Source: Prochlorococcus marinus str. SB (GTDB lineage Bacteria > Cyanobacteriota > Cyanobacteriia > PCC-6307 > Cyanobiaceae). Taken from it: a stretch of DNA of 64,000 bases. Every line of letters starts with the position of its first letter. Position 1 is the stretch's first letter. The notes under the pieces were generated by a model. The model searched no databases. It was not told where the DNA came from and saw nothing but the letters and a program-made list of their open reading frames with translations. Location of the stretch: the NCBI RefSeq assembly GCF_000760115.1, contig NZ_JNAS01000001.1, forward strand, positions 1 through 64,000, in the 5' to 3' direction. The translations under genes and the position numbers were made by a program. Shown in pieces: positions 8,291 through 18,118 of the stretch.

Positions 8291-9928
8291 ATGAGCTTAG
8301 GTACTAAAATTCTAAATAATAAAGAAATACTGGATGCGGTAAATAAAAGAAGAAATTTTGCCATTATTTCACATCCGGATGCTGGGAAAACGACTCTTAC
8401 TGAGAAGCTTCTTTTGTATGGAGGTGCCATTCAACAGGCAGGAGCAGTAAAAGCTAGGGGTAATCAGAGAAAAGCCACCTCAGACTGGATGGAACTTGAG
8501 AAACAAAGAGGTATTTCTATTACATCAACTGTATTGCAATTTGAATATGAAAGATCAGTAATTAATCTATTAGATACACCAGGCCACCAAGATTTCTCCG
8601 AAGATACTTATAGAACATTAGCTGCTGCTGATAATGCAGTTATGTTGGAAGATGCTGCTAAAGGACTAGAACCTCAAACTAGAAAATTGTTTGAAGTTTG
8701 CAAGATGCGAAAAATACCAATATTTACTTTCATAAATAAGATGGATAGACCAGGAAGAGAGCCATTTTCTTTACTTGATGAAATTGAATCAGAACTTGGA
8801 TTAAATACCCTACCTATAAACTGGCCAATTGGGAGTGGCGAGGAATTTAGAGGGGTTATTGATAGATTTTCTAGAGAGGTGATTTTATTTGATAAAGCAG
8901 TGAGAGGGAAACAATCGAATGAGAAAAGATTAAGTCTTGAAGATAAAGAACTATCAAAATATGTAGAGAGAAATTTACTTAAAAACTCACTTGAAGAATT
9001 GGAGGTTCTTGATGAGGCAGGATCTAAATTTGAAAAAGAAAAAGTTTTTAATGGCTCTTTAACCCCAGTTTTCTTTGGATCTGCAATGACTAATTTTGGT
9101 GTGAGGCCGTTTTTAGATAGTTTTTTAAAAATGGCACAAAAACCAACTTCAAGAAATAGCAATAAAGGGGACATTGAACCTGCAAGCGATGAATTTAGTG
9201 GGTTTGTTTTTAAGCTTCAGGCAAATATGGATCCAAAGCACAGAGATAGGGTTGCTTTTATAAGAGTTTGTAGTGGCAAATTTGAAAAGGATATGTCAGT
9301 TAAACATTCCAGAACTGGGAAAACAATAAGATTATCAAGACCACAAAAAATATTTGGGCAAGATAGAGAAGTAGTTGATGATGCCTATCCTGGAGATGTT
9401 ATTGGTTTAAATAATCCAGGGATGTTTTCTATTGGAGATACTCTTTATACTGGTGCTCATCTTGAATATGAGGGCATACCATCCTTTAGTCCTGAAATAT
9501 TCAGCTGGCTAAGAAATCCAAATCCCTCAGCATTTAAAAACTTTAGAAAGGGTGTTAATGAACTTCGAGAAGAAGGTGCTGTTCAGATTCTTTATGACTT
9601 TGATGAGAGTAAAAGAGACCCTATACTCGCAGCCGTTGGTCAATTGCAGTTGGAGGTAGTAACTCACAGATTAAAAAGTGAATATGGTGTAGATGCAAAT
9701 CTTGAAGCAATGCCATATCAATTGGCTAGATGGATTTCTGATGGATGGCCAGCCATTGAAAAACTAGGCAGAATATTCAACTGTAAAATAGTTAAAGATT
9801 GCTGGAATAGGCCAGTTATTCTTTTCAAAAATGAGTGGAATCTAAATCAATTTGTCGAAGACAATAATCAGTTAAATTTAAACAAAGTTGCGCCCGTTGT
9901 TAGTGGAGTCGAACCAATTGTTTTATAA
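8291..9928 (+). CDS. prfC: Peptide chain release factor 3 (RF3)
   Basis: 545 residues, close to the usual 530. RF3 is a GTPase that recycles RF1/RF2 from the ribosome after peptide release. G1 is HPDAGKTT near residue 28; switch regions include [12 protein letters not shown]3 is DTPGH; G4 is [10 protein letters not shown]. The RF3-specific phrase [14 protein letters not shown] and the C-terminal domain with [17 protein letters not shown] are present. It follows the methyltransferase gene and precedes the CPP1-like gene in the same direction. Confidence 0.95.
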   Translation: MSLGTKILNNKEILDAVNKRRNFAIISHPDAGKTTLTEKLLLYGGAIQQAGAVKARGNQRKATSDWMELEKQRGISITSTVLQFEYERSVINLLDTPGHQDFSEDTYRTLAAADNAVMLEDAAKGLEPQTRKLFEVCKMRKIPIFTFINKMDRPGREPFSLLDEIESELGLNTLPINWPIGSGEEFRGVIDRFSREVILFDKAVRGKQSNEKRLSLEDKELSKYVERNLLKNSLEELEVLDEAGSKFEKEKVFNGSLTPVFFGSAMTNFGVRPFLDSFLKMAQKPTSRNSNKGDIEPASDEFSGFVFKLQANMDPKHRDRVAFIRVCSGKFEKDMSVKHSRTGKTIRLSRPQKIFGQDREVVDDAYPGDVIGLNNPGMFSIGDTLYTGAHLEYEGIPSFSPEIFSWLRNPNPSAFKNFRKGVNELREEGAVQILYDFDESKRDPILAAVGQLQLEVVTHRLKSEYGVDANLEAMPYQLARWISDGWPAIEKLGRIFNCKIVKDCWNRPVILFKNEWNLNQFVEDNNQLNLNKVAPVVSGVEPIVL

Positions 9929-9979
9929 AGTCTTAATGGATTATAAAATTAGTTAATCTGTTAGTATTGGTAAAAAATT

Positions 9980-10654
9980 TTGGATTCAAACAGTAATAAA
10001 AATAATAACGAAAAATCACCTTACGAAATTTTAGGTGTAAAAGAAGGCGCTGCTTTTGAGGATATTCAGAAGGCTAGAGATATTAAAGTTAAAGAGGCTG
10101 GTGAAGATTTAATTTTAAAAGCGAAAATAGAATCTTCCTTTGATCAATTACTCATGGGGAGTTTGAAAGCCAGGCAATCAGGAAATGTAAGCTATGAAGC
10201 TGTGAGTGCCTCAAAAAAAGAAAAACAAATTAATCAATTTCCCAATAACAATTTCCCACTTCTTTCTAAGATAAAAAATTTAAATAATACCTCTAACAAT
10301 TCAAGTCAGTATAGTCTTCCAAAAATAACTACTCCCTCATTTGATAATCTTTCAATAAAAATATCTGTTGGGCTATTATTTTTAATTTTGTTATTTATCA
10401 GTCCAGACTCTAATAATAGACTTTTACTCTCTATCTCAACATTAATACTTACTTATACTCAAATTAAATCGGGGAAAAGATTTATAGGTTCTCTGGGTTG
10501 GAGTGTTACCTTTCTCTCAATAGGATTAATATTTGGTGGATTGCTTGAAAATAATTCTTTCATTCAGGAAGTATCAAACAACTCTTTATCAATACAAAAA
10601 ATTCAAAGTATTCCGGCCATGGTTATTTTATGGCTAGGCGTAATTTTTTTATGA
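9980..10654 (+). CDS. CPP1-like J-domain membrane protein (DUF3353)
   Basis: 224 residues from TTG 9980; no ATG is available. The N-terminal [22 protein letters not shown] is a J-like domain without the HPD motif. A variable linker follows, then about four hydrophobic helices to the C-terminus. This is the layout of the cyanobacterial and plant CPP1 family; the plant member is a holdase for protochlorophyllide oxidoreductase. A thylakoid chaperone role is inferred. It overlaps the convergent hslO end by six bases. Confidence 0.8.
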   Translation: MDSNSNKNNNEKSPYEILGVKEGAAFEDIQKARDIKVKEAGEDLILKAKIESSFDQLLMGSLKARQSGNVSYEAVSASKKEKQINQFPNNNFPLLSKIKNLNNTSNNSSQYSLPKITTPSFDNLSIKISVGLLFLILLFISPDSNNRLLLSISTLILTYTQIKSGKRFIGSLGWSVTFLSIGLIFGGLLENNSFIQEVSNNSLSIQKIQSIPAMVILWLGVIFL

Positions 10655-11557
10655 TTGATTTTCTATCATAGATTTAATCTCTTCATAATTTATAAGATAT
10701 TTATTTTTACAAAATTCACAAACCAACTCTGCTTTGCCATCTTTCTTGAGGATGTCCTCTAACTCGCTCTTATCAAGCATTTTCATTGCACTTAAACTTC
10801 TTTGTTTGGAACACTTGCATTTAAAACTAACTTCTTGGGAACGAGCTTTTTCAGAGATTGATTTATCGTCAATATCAGGAAATATATTTCTAATTAAAGA
10901 AAGAAGATTATCTTTTGACTTAAATAAGTCTTCGCTGAATGAATTAATTTCTTTACATCTTTCTTCAAGTAGTGAGATTAGTAGTGGGTCAGTATCTTTT
11001 TTAGGTAGAATTTGAGCTAATAAGCCTCCACTACAAATAACACTTTTATTTTGGATTTTTTCTCCTATAAATACAGCAGAGGGAGTTTGCTCTGAATGAT
11101 ATAAATATGAAGCTAAGTCTTCAGCAATATTTCCATTTACTAATTCAACAGTGCTTGTAAAGGGTTCTCCAAATCCACTATCTCTAATTACATTTAAATA
11201 TCCTTTACCTAATGCTTTTGTAAAATCAAAAGAATATTTATTATTACCTTTTTTGACTAGGTCTAATTCTAAATTAGGATTTCCTACATAACCCCTAACT
11301 TTTCCGTCTCTACCTGCATCAACTAGTAATCCTTTTAAAGGTCCGTCAGATCTAACTCTTAAAGTAACTCTTCCATGCATTATCTTCATCGAGCTTGCCA
11401 AAAGTAGTGAAGCACTAAATGCTCTACCTAAGATACAGGTGGTTAAATAAGAAAGACCGTGTCTTTTTTTTGCTTCTAAAGAAGATTCTGTTGTTAAGAC
11501 CGCAACTAATCTTATTCCTCCATTTGCTGCAGTAGCCCGAACTATCCTATCCTGCAT
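10649..11557 (-). CDS. hslO: Redox-regulated chaperonin Hsp33
   Basis: 302 residues. Hsp33 is a cytosolic holdase activated by oxidation and heat. The N-terminal domain starts [20 protein letters not shown], as in the family. The C-terminal zinc switch shows CKC (in FKCKCSKQR) and CEFC (in [10 protein letters not shown]), the CxC...CxxC set that binds zinc in the reduced state. Its start overlaps the end of the upstream ABC ATPase gene by 11 bases, so the two are probably translated from one message. Confidence 0.95.
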   Translation of the reverse strand: MQDRIVRATAANGGIRLVAVLTTESSLEAKKRHGLSYLTTCILGRAFSASLLLASSMKIMHGRVTLRVRSDGPLKGLLVDAGRDGKVRGYVGNPNLELDLVKKGNNKYSFDFTKALGKGYLNVIRDSGFGEPFTSTVELVNGNIAEDLASYLYHSEQTPSAVFIGEKIQNKSVICSGGLLAQILPKKDTDPLLISLLEERCKEINSFSEDLFKSKDNLLSLIRNIFPDIDDKSISEKARSQEVSFKCKCSKQRSLSAMKMLDKSELEDILKKDGKAELVCEFCKNKYLINYEEIKSMIENQS

Positions 11558-12194
11558 GATTTTCTTTCATAAAATTTTTGATTTTCCCTTTTTCCAAGAA
11601 TAATATCCTAGAAGGTATCCCCTCAAATAAGGCAGGTTCATGAGTAACAATAATAATTGTATTTTTATTTTTTAAATTAAGAATTAAATTCTTTACATCA
11701 TTTCTCATTGAATAGTCTAATCCAGCAGTTGGTTCATCAAGTAAAAGAATTGAGGGGTTTCTAAGTAGTTGAACTGCTACAGCTAATCGCCTTTGTTGCC
11801 CGCCACTTAGTTGTTCTGGTGGTTGGGTCAGATTAATTTTTTTCAAACCAACTTTATTTAAAACTATTTCTATATTTTTTTCTCTTAAAGATTTATGGCC
11901 TATTTTTAATTCTTTCCCTATGGTTGTACCTATAAAGTATCTTTCAGGAAATTGGAATACTACTCCACAAATCCATCTTCTTTGTCTAGAAGATAAAATT
12001 TTTTTCTTCCAAGTGATTTTTCCTTTTTGTGGATTTGTTAATCCGCTTATTATTTCGAGAAGTGTTGTTTTCCCAGAACCACTATTGCCGCAAATTAAAA
12101 TGATTTCATTTTCATAAACTTTTAAATTTAAATTATCTATTATTTTTCTTTCACCAGTTTGAGGTTGATAAGATATTTCTTTTAAGTCAAGCAT
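11547..12194 (-). CDS. ABC transporter ATP-binding protein (CbiO/ECF-like)
   Basis: 215 residues. Walker A is [10 protein letters not shown], the Q-loop lies in [12 protein letters not shown], the signature is [12 protein letters not shown], Walker B is [12 protein letters not shown], and the switch His is in VTHEP. The FQFPE phrase is characteristic of energy-coupling-factor A-type ATPases for metals or vitamins. A soluble homologue of this kind is conserved in cyanobacteria and plastids without a linked permease, and no permease is adjacent here either. It is translationally linked to hslO (11-base overlap). Confidence 0.88.
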   Translation of the reverse strand: MLDLKEISYQPQTGERKIIDNLNLKVYENEIILICGNSGSGKTTLLEIISGLTNPQKGKITWKKKILSSRQRRWICGVVFQFPERYFIGTTIGKELKIGHKSLREKNIEIVLNKVGLKKINLTQPPEQLSGGQQRRLAVAVQLLRNPSILLLDEPTAGLDYSMRNDVKNLILNLKNKNTIIIVTHEPALFEGIPSRILFLEKGKIKNFMKENHAG

Positions 12195-12277
12195 TATTAA
12201 TTAAGTTATAGGTATGAATTTTAATCTAGTAATAACTTACTTATAATAGCTATAGATCTAAAAAGTTATTAGTCAAT

Positions 12278-12721
12278 ATGAATATTATTTTTAGGGAAGT
12301 TGATCCTTTTAATTGTTGGATATGGATCAGATTTTCAGAATCACCAACTCAAGATGAAAAAAATTATCTAGATGGTGTTTTTGATAGTTGGTACGTTTTG
12401 GGAAGGTTAGGTGGATTTAATTCTGAAAATTTGCAAACTCATGAAGAAGGTTCCGATTTAAGTTGGATGTCCTACGATAATGACCAAAAAAATGCATCTC
12501 TTCCCGCCTTAATGCATAATTTAGGAATTATGGAATATCAAAATCTTTGGGGAAGATGTTGGGTTGATTTTGGAACTTCAGACTCCATTTCAATAGACAT
12601 ATTAATTAATTCTTTGAATGAGATATCAAATAATTATGTAAAAATTGAAGAGTTAATTATTGGGGGTGAAAATAATGATTGGGCAATTGAACAACATGAA
12701 GATTTAGTTTTCAAAGATTAA
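12278..12721 (+). CDS. DUF3531 family protein
   Basis: 147 residues, soluble and tryptophan-rich. Phrases such as VDPFNCWIWIRF, FDSWYVLGRLGGFN and LGIMEYQNLWGRCWVDFG fit DUF3531, a family found in cyanobacteria and chloroplasts with no established function. It is separated by nine bases from rsmE and thus probably co-transcribed. It diverges from the ABC ATPase gene across a short promoter-sized gap. Confidence 0.8.
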   Translation: MNIIFREVDPFNCWIWIRFSESPTQDEKNYLDGVFDSWYVLGRLGGFNSENLQTHEEGSDLSWMSYDNDQKNASLPALMHNLGIMEYQNLWGRCWVDFGTSDSISIDILINSLNEISNNYVKIEELIIGGENNDWAIEQHEDLVFKD

Positions 12722-12730
12722 GTGTTTTAG

Positions 12731-13504
12731 ATGGAAGACTTAACAAGATTAATTATTTCCCATGAGAGAATTGAAAATATTAAGAATAAAAACTTACAAC
12801 TTTCAAAAGAAGAAGCTCATTATTTAAATAAAGTAATGAGGATAAAAAATGGTAATGAAATATTTATAGCTAATGGAGAAGGTTCATTATGGAAAGCTGT
12901 AAAAGTTAAAAATGATTGTTTAGAAATAATTCAATTAAAAAAACCTTACTTATTTCAAGAACAAGAAATTTACTTATTAGGAATAGCTGTTGTTATACCT
13001 AAAAGTGGTTTTGAGGATATTTTAAAAATGTGTACTGAAATAGGAATTGATTATATTCAGCCATTATTTTCAGAAAGACAGGTAAACAAAAATTTAAATT
13101 TTTCGAGAAAACTTTTGAGATGGAATTCAATTATTAAAGAAGCAGTTGAGCAAAGTGAGAGATTATGGAAACCATCTATTTTAAATGGTGTGGATATTAT
13201 TGAATGGCTAAAAATTAGAAATAATCAAGAAAGAGTTTCAATTTCCGTAACTAGAGAAGAAACTATATATGACTTAAATCAATGGTTAAGAAAACAGCAA
13301 GAATTTGAGAATAAAAAAGGAGGTATTTTTTGGAATGTAATTGGCCCTGAAGGAGGTTGGTCCTCTAAAGAAATTGATTTTTTTAATAAAAATAATATTA
13401 CCTTTGTTAAACTTTCCGATACTATCTTAAGAACTTCAACAGCTAGTATTAACGCATCATCAATTCTAAATCAATGGAGAATTGATTTGAAATTAAGTAA
13501 ATAA
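12731..13504 (+). CDS. rsmE: 16S rRNA (uracil-1498-N3)-methyltransferase
   Basis: 257 residues. It methylates U1498 in the decoding region of 16S rRNA using SAM. The SPOUT-fold C-terminal knot is visible: WNVIGPEGGWSSKEIDFF and then LSDTILRTSTASINASSIL, the two SAM-binding loops of the RsmE family. The N-terminal part is PUA-like (LSKEEAHYLNKVMRIKNG). It is followed after 10 bases by the DUF92 gene, so 12278-14258 looks like a three-gene operon. Confidence 0.93.
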   Translation: MEDLTRLIISHERIENIKNKNLQLSKEEAHYLNKVMRIKNGNEIFIANGEGSLWKAVKVKNDCLEIIQLKKPYLFQEQEIYLLGIAVVIPKSGFEDILKMCTEIGIDYIQPLFSERQVNKNLNFSRKLLRWNSIIKEAVEQSERLWKPSILNGVDIIEWLKIRNNQERVSISVTREETIYDLNQWLRKQQEFENKKGGIFWNVIGPEGGWSSKEIDFFNKNNITFVKLSDTILRTSTASINASSILNQWRIDLKLSK

Positions 13505-13514
13505 ATAAATAAAT

Positions 13515-14258
13515 ATGGATTTAATTAGAAATCAATTTTTTATAGGCTTTTTTATTAATTTCATTTTGATTTATATATTTTGCAAGATTCCTTTGATGAC
13601 AAAAGGTGGTTGGATTAGTGCGGGTATTCTAGGAACAATTTTGTGGGGCTGTTTGTCTTGGCAGGGATGGATGTCAGTTGTAATTTATTTAATATTTGGA
13701 TCTCTCGTTACTAAAATAGGTTTTAAATTTAAAGAAGAACAAGGAATAGCTGAAAAAAGAGGTGGGAAAAGAGGTCCTGAAAATGTATGGGGCTCTGCAG
13801 CTACAGGATTATTTCTCGCAATTATGACTAAATTTAATCCTGCCAACGTAGTGATGTTTAAAATAGGATTTGCTGCAAGTTTTGCTGCAAAATTAGCGGA
13901 TACTTTTGGCAGCGAAATTGGGAAAAGGTTTGGGAAGGATACATATTTAATTACTTCACTTAAAAAGGTTGATAGAGGGACAGAAGGAGGAGTCAGTTTA
14001 GAAGGGACATTAGCAAGTTTTTTGGGATCAATATTTATGGCCTTTGTAATGTTTCTTCTGTCAATTATTTCTTCAAAATACCATTTAATAGTTGTTGCAG
14101 TTTCGGGTTTTTTGGCCACACTTTCTGAGAGTATTATTGGTGCTAAATTTCAAAACAAATATAAATTAAGTAATGAATTAGTAAATGCTATTCAGACAAG
14201 TATTGCTTCTGTTTTTGCTATCTTTGCTCTTTTTTTATATTCATATTTTTTAAGTTAA
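13515..14258 (+). CDS. DUF92 membrane protein, phytyl-phosphate kinase (VTE6)-like
   Basis: 247 residues with about six membrane helices. Diagnostic DUF92 motifs are KRGPENVWGSAATG, KLADTFGSEIGKRFG and TEGGVSLEGTLAS. The Arabidopsis relative VTE6 phosphorylates phytyl phosphate to phytyl diphosphate for tocopherol and phylloquinone synthesis, and a cyanobacterial homologue exists. A role in recycling phytol from chlorophyll turnover is therefore likely, but assigned by family only. It is the last gene of the DUF3531-rsmE unit. Confidence 0.82.
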   Translation: MDLIRNQFFIGFFINFILIYIFCKIPLMTKGGWISAGILGTILWGCLSWQGWMSVVIYLIFGSLVTKIGFKFKEEQGIAEKRGGKRGPENVWGSAATGLFLAIMTKFNPANVVMFKIGFAASFAAKLADTFGSEIGKRFGKDTYLITSLKKVDRGTEGGVSLEGTLASFLGSIFMAFVMFLLSIISSKYHLIVVAVSGFLATLSESIIGAKFQNKYKLSNELVNAIQTSIASVFAIFALFLYSYFLS

Positions 14259-14274
14259 AAATATTTGAAAAGAC

Positions 14275-14919
14275 TTAGGATTCCTTCCATTTTGTGAGAA
14301 TCTCCCAGCTTTTAAGTCTTTGGAAAAGCCAGAAATGACCTTCGGAATTTAGATGAATTCCATCATGCGTAATCCAATTTTTACTCCTTTTATCAGAGTA
14401 CATTTCTCTAAAAGTAGGAAGAAATGGGACATTCTGATTGAGGCATACTTCCTCCATCCTCCTTTCATAAGAATTACAAAAATCATTTGAGTACCATAGA
14501 CATCCTGCAAACGGCATTTTGCTTTCGTCAACTGGTGTCAGACCAATAACAAATACATTTGTTTGAGAGTTCATTTCATTAATTAACCTCTCTAATCCAT
14601 ATCCAAATCCATCTATATCTAATTGATGTCTTCCATTTATCTGACCAATTACTGCAGTATCGTTAAGACCTACATTTAATAGGATTGCTTTAGGTTTATT
14701 TCTTCTAGTTTCTCCTCTAGATGACCATTCTTTTTCCCATCTAGATGAAACTTTTTCTATCCCATCTCCCCTAACGCCAAGTTGATAGATAACTGGCCCA
14801 TTGTGGTTATTGCACCAATCTTTTCTAAGCCTCTCACACCATCCACCACCCTCATTATCTCCCCATCCATAAACTGAGCTATCTCCAATTACAACTAGCT
14901 GTTTCGGGAAACTAATCAC
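14275..14919 (-). CDS. SGNH/GDSL-family hydrolase
   Basis: 214 residues. Block I is VVIGDSSVYGWGD with the nucleophile Ser, block III is LLNVGLNDT (Gly/Asn oxyanion residues), and block V is THDGIHLNSEGH carrying the catalytic Asp and His. These are the SGNH esterase/lipase residues in order. No signal peptide is seen, so it acts in the cytoplasm. The substrate is unknown. It is convergent with the DUF92 gene, with 16 bases between. Confidence 0.88.
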   Translation of the reverse strand: MISFPKQLVVIGDSSVYGWGDNEGGGWCERLRKDWCNNHNGPVIYQLGVRGDGIEKVSSRWEKEWSSRGETRRNKPKAILLNVGLNDTAVIGQINGRHQLDIDGFGYGLERLINEMNSQTNVFVIGLTPVDESKMPFAGCLWYSNDFCNSYERRMEEVCLNQNVPFLPTFREMYSDKRSKNWITHDGIHLNSEGHFWLFQRLKSWEILTKWKES

Positions 14920-14967
14920 TATAACTGGAAAAAATAATTACTTGATTTAACAAATTATTCTTACAAA

Positions 14968-16470
14968 TCAAGTTAAACTATTTTTGATTTTACCATTTAT
15001 TAATTCGCCAACTATTGCTATAGAGCTATAAGTTATCAAAACTATAGTAACTTCTTTCCATGCGAAGGAACCTAGTGATTCTTGCAATTGCCAACCTAGA
15101 CCAACACTTCCAATAACCCCAACAATTGCAGTTTCTCTAATAATAATGTCAGATCTATAAGCGCAATATGCTAAGTAACTTTTTGCTTGTTGAGAAAATA
15201 AACCTAAAAGCCAAGCAGTCTTTTTTGAGATTCCTAGAGATTTCATTGCAATATAATTTCTCTTGTCTTGGCTATCAAGATTTGTAAAAAGTAATTTGCT
15301 AGTAATACCAGCGTTGTGGAGACCTAATGTTAAAGCTGCTAAAGATACAGAAGGATTATTAAAAGTTAAAAGAGTTAGAAGTATTACAGGTGTAGGTATT
15401 AAACGTAATAAAAATGCAAAAATTTTTATAAAAATTTTAGAAGTATTGTTGTTAAAAATTCCTATTACTAATGGAGGTAAACTAATTGCGATTCCTGTTG
15501 ATAAAAGACTTAAAATTATTGTTTCTAATATAAGTTTTAAGATATCGAATAATCCTAAATCTGAACTTGATTTAAATAGAGAAATAAAGGAATTAAAATT
15601 TTCAAAATTATTATTAAAAATAAAATAAATAAAATATGAAAAAGAAAATAAAATTGTTATGAAAAAAATTGAAATAAAAAAAATAGATAGGATTTTATTT
15701 GTAGTTTTAAATTTTATTTTTTTGAATATTAATCCAGAAAGAATTATCAAAATTGCTAAGGACCATAAATAAGTCCATAACTCTCTAAAATTTAAAGTTT
15801 GGAAAGATAAAAAAATATTGGTACCTATTCCTCCAATCCCAAAAAGTCCTAAAATCACCGTACTTCTTATTGAACACTCTAATCGATATAAACCAAAGTT
15901 TTTAAATGTATTTATTATTGGATTCCATATTAAAGTTAGTAGAGAAGAAAATTTAGGTGCATTTATTTGACTTATAGATTCAAAACTTTTGTAGTCAATA
16001 GTTTCTAATTGTTCAGCAAAAACTTTTGAATTTACAGCAATATAGGGTATACATATAGCTATTATTCCTATCGAAAAATTTATTCCATATATTTGCATTA
16101 ATAGTATTCCCCAAACCACTTCGTGTATAGATCTAATTATTGTTAGGAAAAACCTTATTATGCGGTAGAAAAAATTTGGAATATTAAAGATTTTATAAAA
16201 AATATTTGAGGAAATTATTCCAAAAATTGCTCCATAAATAATACTTACTAACCAACTAAAAAAACCAATTAAAATAGTTTCATTTAATCGCTTAATTACG
16301 GTAATAATAATTTCATTATCGATCTTGGGATTAAATGCAGAAATTAAGAATTCTTGGAATAATTTAAATCCTCCAAAATGAATATTGTTTATTAATTGAT
16401 ACCCTAGAGGTATGCATACCAAAATTGGAAGAAAAGATAATGAGGTATAGTTTAATCTTAATTTGTTCAA
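14968..16470 (-). CDS. phnE: Phosphite/phosphonate ABC transporter permease, double-length
   Basis: 500 residues, about twice the usual PhnE (about 260). Two permease units are visible. The first ends YRLECSIRSTVILGLFGIGG; the second ends YRSDIIIRETAIVGVIGSVG followed by LGWQLQESLG. The two share the same spacing, so this is an internal duplication or fusion that can form the whole pore from one chain. Each half has the membrane-loop region that contacts the ATPase. It is the last gene of phnD-phnC-phnE, four bases after phnC. Confidence 0.9.
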   Translation of the reverse strand: MNKLRLNYTSLSFLPILVCIPLGYQLINNIHFGGFKLFQEFLISAFNPKIDNEIIITVIKRLNETILIGFFSWLVSIIYGAIFGIISSNIFYKIFNIPNFFYRIIRFFLTIIRSIHEVVWGILLMQIYGINFSIGIIAICIPYIAVNSKVFAEQLETIDYKSFESISQINAPKFSSLLTLIWNPIINTFKNFGLYRLECSIRSTVILGLFGIGGIGTNIFLSFQTLNFRELWTYLWSLAILIILSGLIFKKIKFKTTNKILSIFFISIFFITILFSFSYFIYFIFNNNFENFNSFISLFKSSSDLGLFDILKLILETIILSLLSTGIAISLPPLVIGIFNNNTSKIFIKIFAFLLRLIPTPVILLTLLTFNNPSVSLAALTLGLHNAGITSKLLFTNLDSQDKRNYIAMKSLGISKKTAWLLGLFSQQAKSYLAYCAYRSDIIIRETAIVGVIGSVGLGWQLQESLGSFAWKEVTIVLITYSSIAIVGELINGKIKNSLT

Positions 16471-16474
16471 CTAT

Positions 16475-17215
16475 TTAATATATTTTGTCTAAATGAATCT
16501 TCTTTAAGTTATTTCTTTTGATATTGAAAAAAACTTTACCATCCCTGATTCCAATAACTTTATCGAAATCGTCCAGCAAATCTAATCGATGTAATGCAAT
16601 TAATGCCGTCTTTGGGGGTTTTTTTGTATTAAATTTATCGACACTTTCTAGAATTAGGTTTTTAATTGTTGTTATCAATTTGGGATCTAGATTATTAAAA
16701 GGCTCATCTGCAAGTAATATATTTGATCCTTGAATTAATGATCTAGCTATAGCAACCCTTTGTTTTTGCCCCCCAGATAGTTTTATGATTTTTTTGTCGT
16801 AAATAGAGTTATGAAGTCTACATAATTGCATATATTTATGTGCCTTCTTAAAAGAACTTATATTTAGTAAATTTTTAAAAGCGAAATAAAAAATTTTTTC
16901 CGCTAGTAGTCCACAATTAACATTTTGTTCTGCAGAGAGATCTTCTATTAATCTTAAATCTTGCCATATAGTTGTTATTTTACTTTTCTGCTTTCTATCT
17001 AATTCCTCGAAAGTTTTATTGAATAATTTAACCTCACCTTGAGTTGGCTTGATAGTGCCATTAAGTACTGATATAAGTGTAGTTTTTCCTGAACCGCTTT
17101 TACCTAAAAGTGCAATTTTTTCCCCAGAATTTATTTTTAAATTTATTTTATTTAGGATCAGATCATTTTTGTATTTATAAGATATATTTTTTAATTCTAA
17201 GACAGTATTATTCAT
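16475..17215 (-). CDS. phnC: Phosphite/phosphonate ABC transporter ATP-binding protein
   Basis: 246 residues. Walker A is LLGKSGSGKTT, signature IKLSGGQKQRVAIARSL, Walker B ILLADEPFNNLDP, and the switch His lies in ALIALHRLDLL. It powers uptake through PhnE. Its start overlaps the phnD stop by four bases (ATGA), indicating translational coupling. Confidence 0.92.
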   Translation of the reverse strand: MNNTVLELKNISYKYKNDLILNKINLKINSGEKIALLGKSGSGKTTLISVLNGTIKPTQGEVKLFNKTFEELDRKQKSKITTIWQDLRLIEDLSAEQNVNCGLLAEKIFYFAFKNLLNISSFKKAHKYMQLCRLHNSIYDKKIIKLSGGQKQRVAIARSLIQGSNILLADEPFNNLDPKLITTIKNLILESVDKFNTKKPPKTALIALHRLDLLDDFDKVIGIRDGKVFFNIKRNNLKKIHLDKIY

Positions 17216-18105
17216 CTAATTTTATTTAATTTCCTCCCGATTTTCTCTATATTTTTATATTGTTTTGATTCTGCCTTTATAAATCTTTTTGCATTGAACA
17301 TATCTAATATCTGTTTATGTGATTTTTGCTTTATATTTAAATTTAGAATTACTGATTTAAGTTCGTTTGTAAACCCTACCCCGAATCTATTATCAAGATC
17401 CCCTTGAGCAATCCAATGGTAGTCAACATATTCTGGGGTTATCCAGAATAATTCTGAATTACTTGTTCTTTTGGGATTATTTTTAAGAGTGTTTTCCCAA
17501 ACTTGTTTATTTAAAGCTCCAGCATCAAATGCCCCACTATTCACTAAAGCTATAGTGGCATCATGACTCCCACTAAAACCTGTTTTTTTGCCTTTAAAGT
17601 GTTTAATTTCTACCCCTGCTTGATTTAAAAAATATTCTGGCATTAATCTTCCAGAAGTTGAGTTTTCAGAACCAAAAGTAAATCTCAAATTTTTTAGTTT
17701 TTTAAGTCCTTTAATGTTTGAAATTGTATTAAGTTCTAAATTTTTGTTTACTATAAAAACACTTTTAAATTCCTTATCGATATCTCTTTGAGCAATGACA
17801 ATTGAATTAGGAGTTTGTAGTCTGGCTTGAACTCCTGATAAACCGCCAAACCAAACTAAATCTAAATCTTTATTTCTAAATCCAGTTACTGCTGCAACAT
17901 AATTAATAACAGGAATGTATTTAACTTCTTCATCAAGTTGATTGGATAATTCTTTTGAAAATAAATTAAATCTTTTGTCCAAAACATCTTGGTTTTGATC
18001 AGGTATTGCTCCAACTTTTAAAACTTTGGGATTTGAAAATACAGGTGATGAAAAAATAGAAAATAATAGAGATGAACTTAGTAAGAAAATTTTTATATTA
18101 AACAT
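17212..18105 (-). CDS. phnD: Phosphite/phosphonate-binding periplasmic protein
   Basis: 297 residues with a signal peptide (MFNIKIFLLSSSLLFSIFSS, cleavage after PVFS or similar). Ligand-site motifs of the PhnD family are present: WFGGLSGVQARL, SENSTSGRLMPEYFL and GFSGSHDATIALVNSG; the STSGR and GSHD segments bracket the phosphorus oxyanion. In marine picocyanobacteria the PhnD1 type binds phosphite with high affinity, PhnD2 the phosphonates. The three-gene context here resembles PhnD1, but which ligand this protein prefers is not proven by sequence. Confidence 0.9.
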   Translation of the reverse strand: MFNIKIFLLSSSLLFSIFSSPVFSNPKVLKVGAIPDQNQDVLDKRFNLFSKELSNQLDEEVKYIPVINYVAAVTGFRNKDLDLVWFGGLSGVQARLQTPNSIVIAQRDIDKEFKSVFIVNKNLELNTISNIKGLKKLKNLRFTFGSENSTSGRLMPEYFLNQAGVEIKHFKGKKTGFSGSHDATIALVNSGAFDAGALNKQVWENTLKNNPKRTSNSELFWITPEYVDYHWIAQGDLDNRFGVGFTNELKSVILNLNIKQKSHKQILDMFNAKRFIKAESKQYKNIEKIGRKLNKIR

Positions 18106-18118
18106 AGCTTAGTTTGAA

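Noticed and set aside
8674-9174. 166-codon minus-strand frame within prfC
   Set aside because: Antisense shadow of a clearly coding gene; low-complexity Ser/Leu content.
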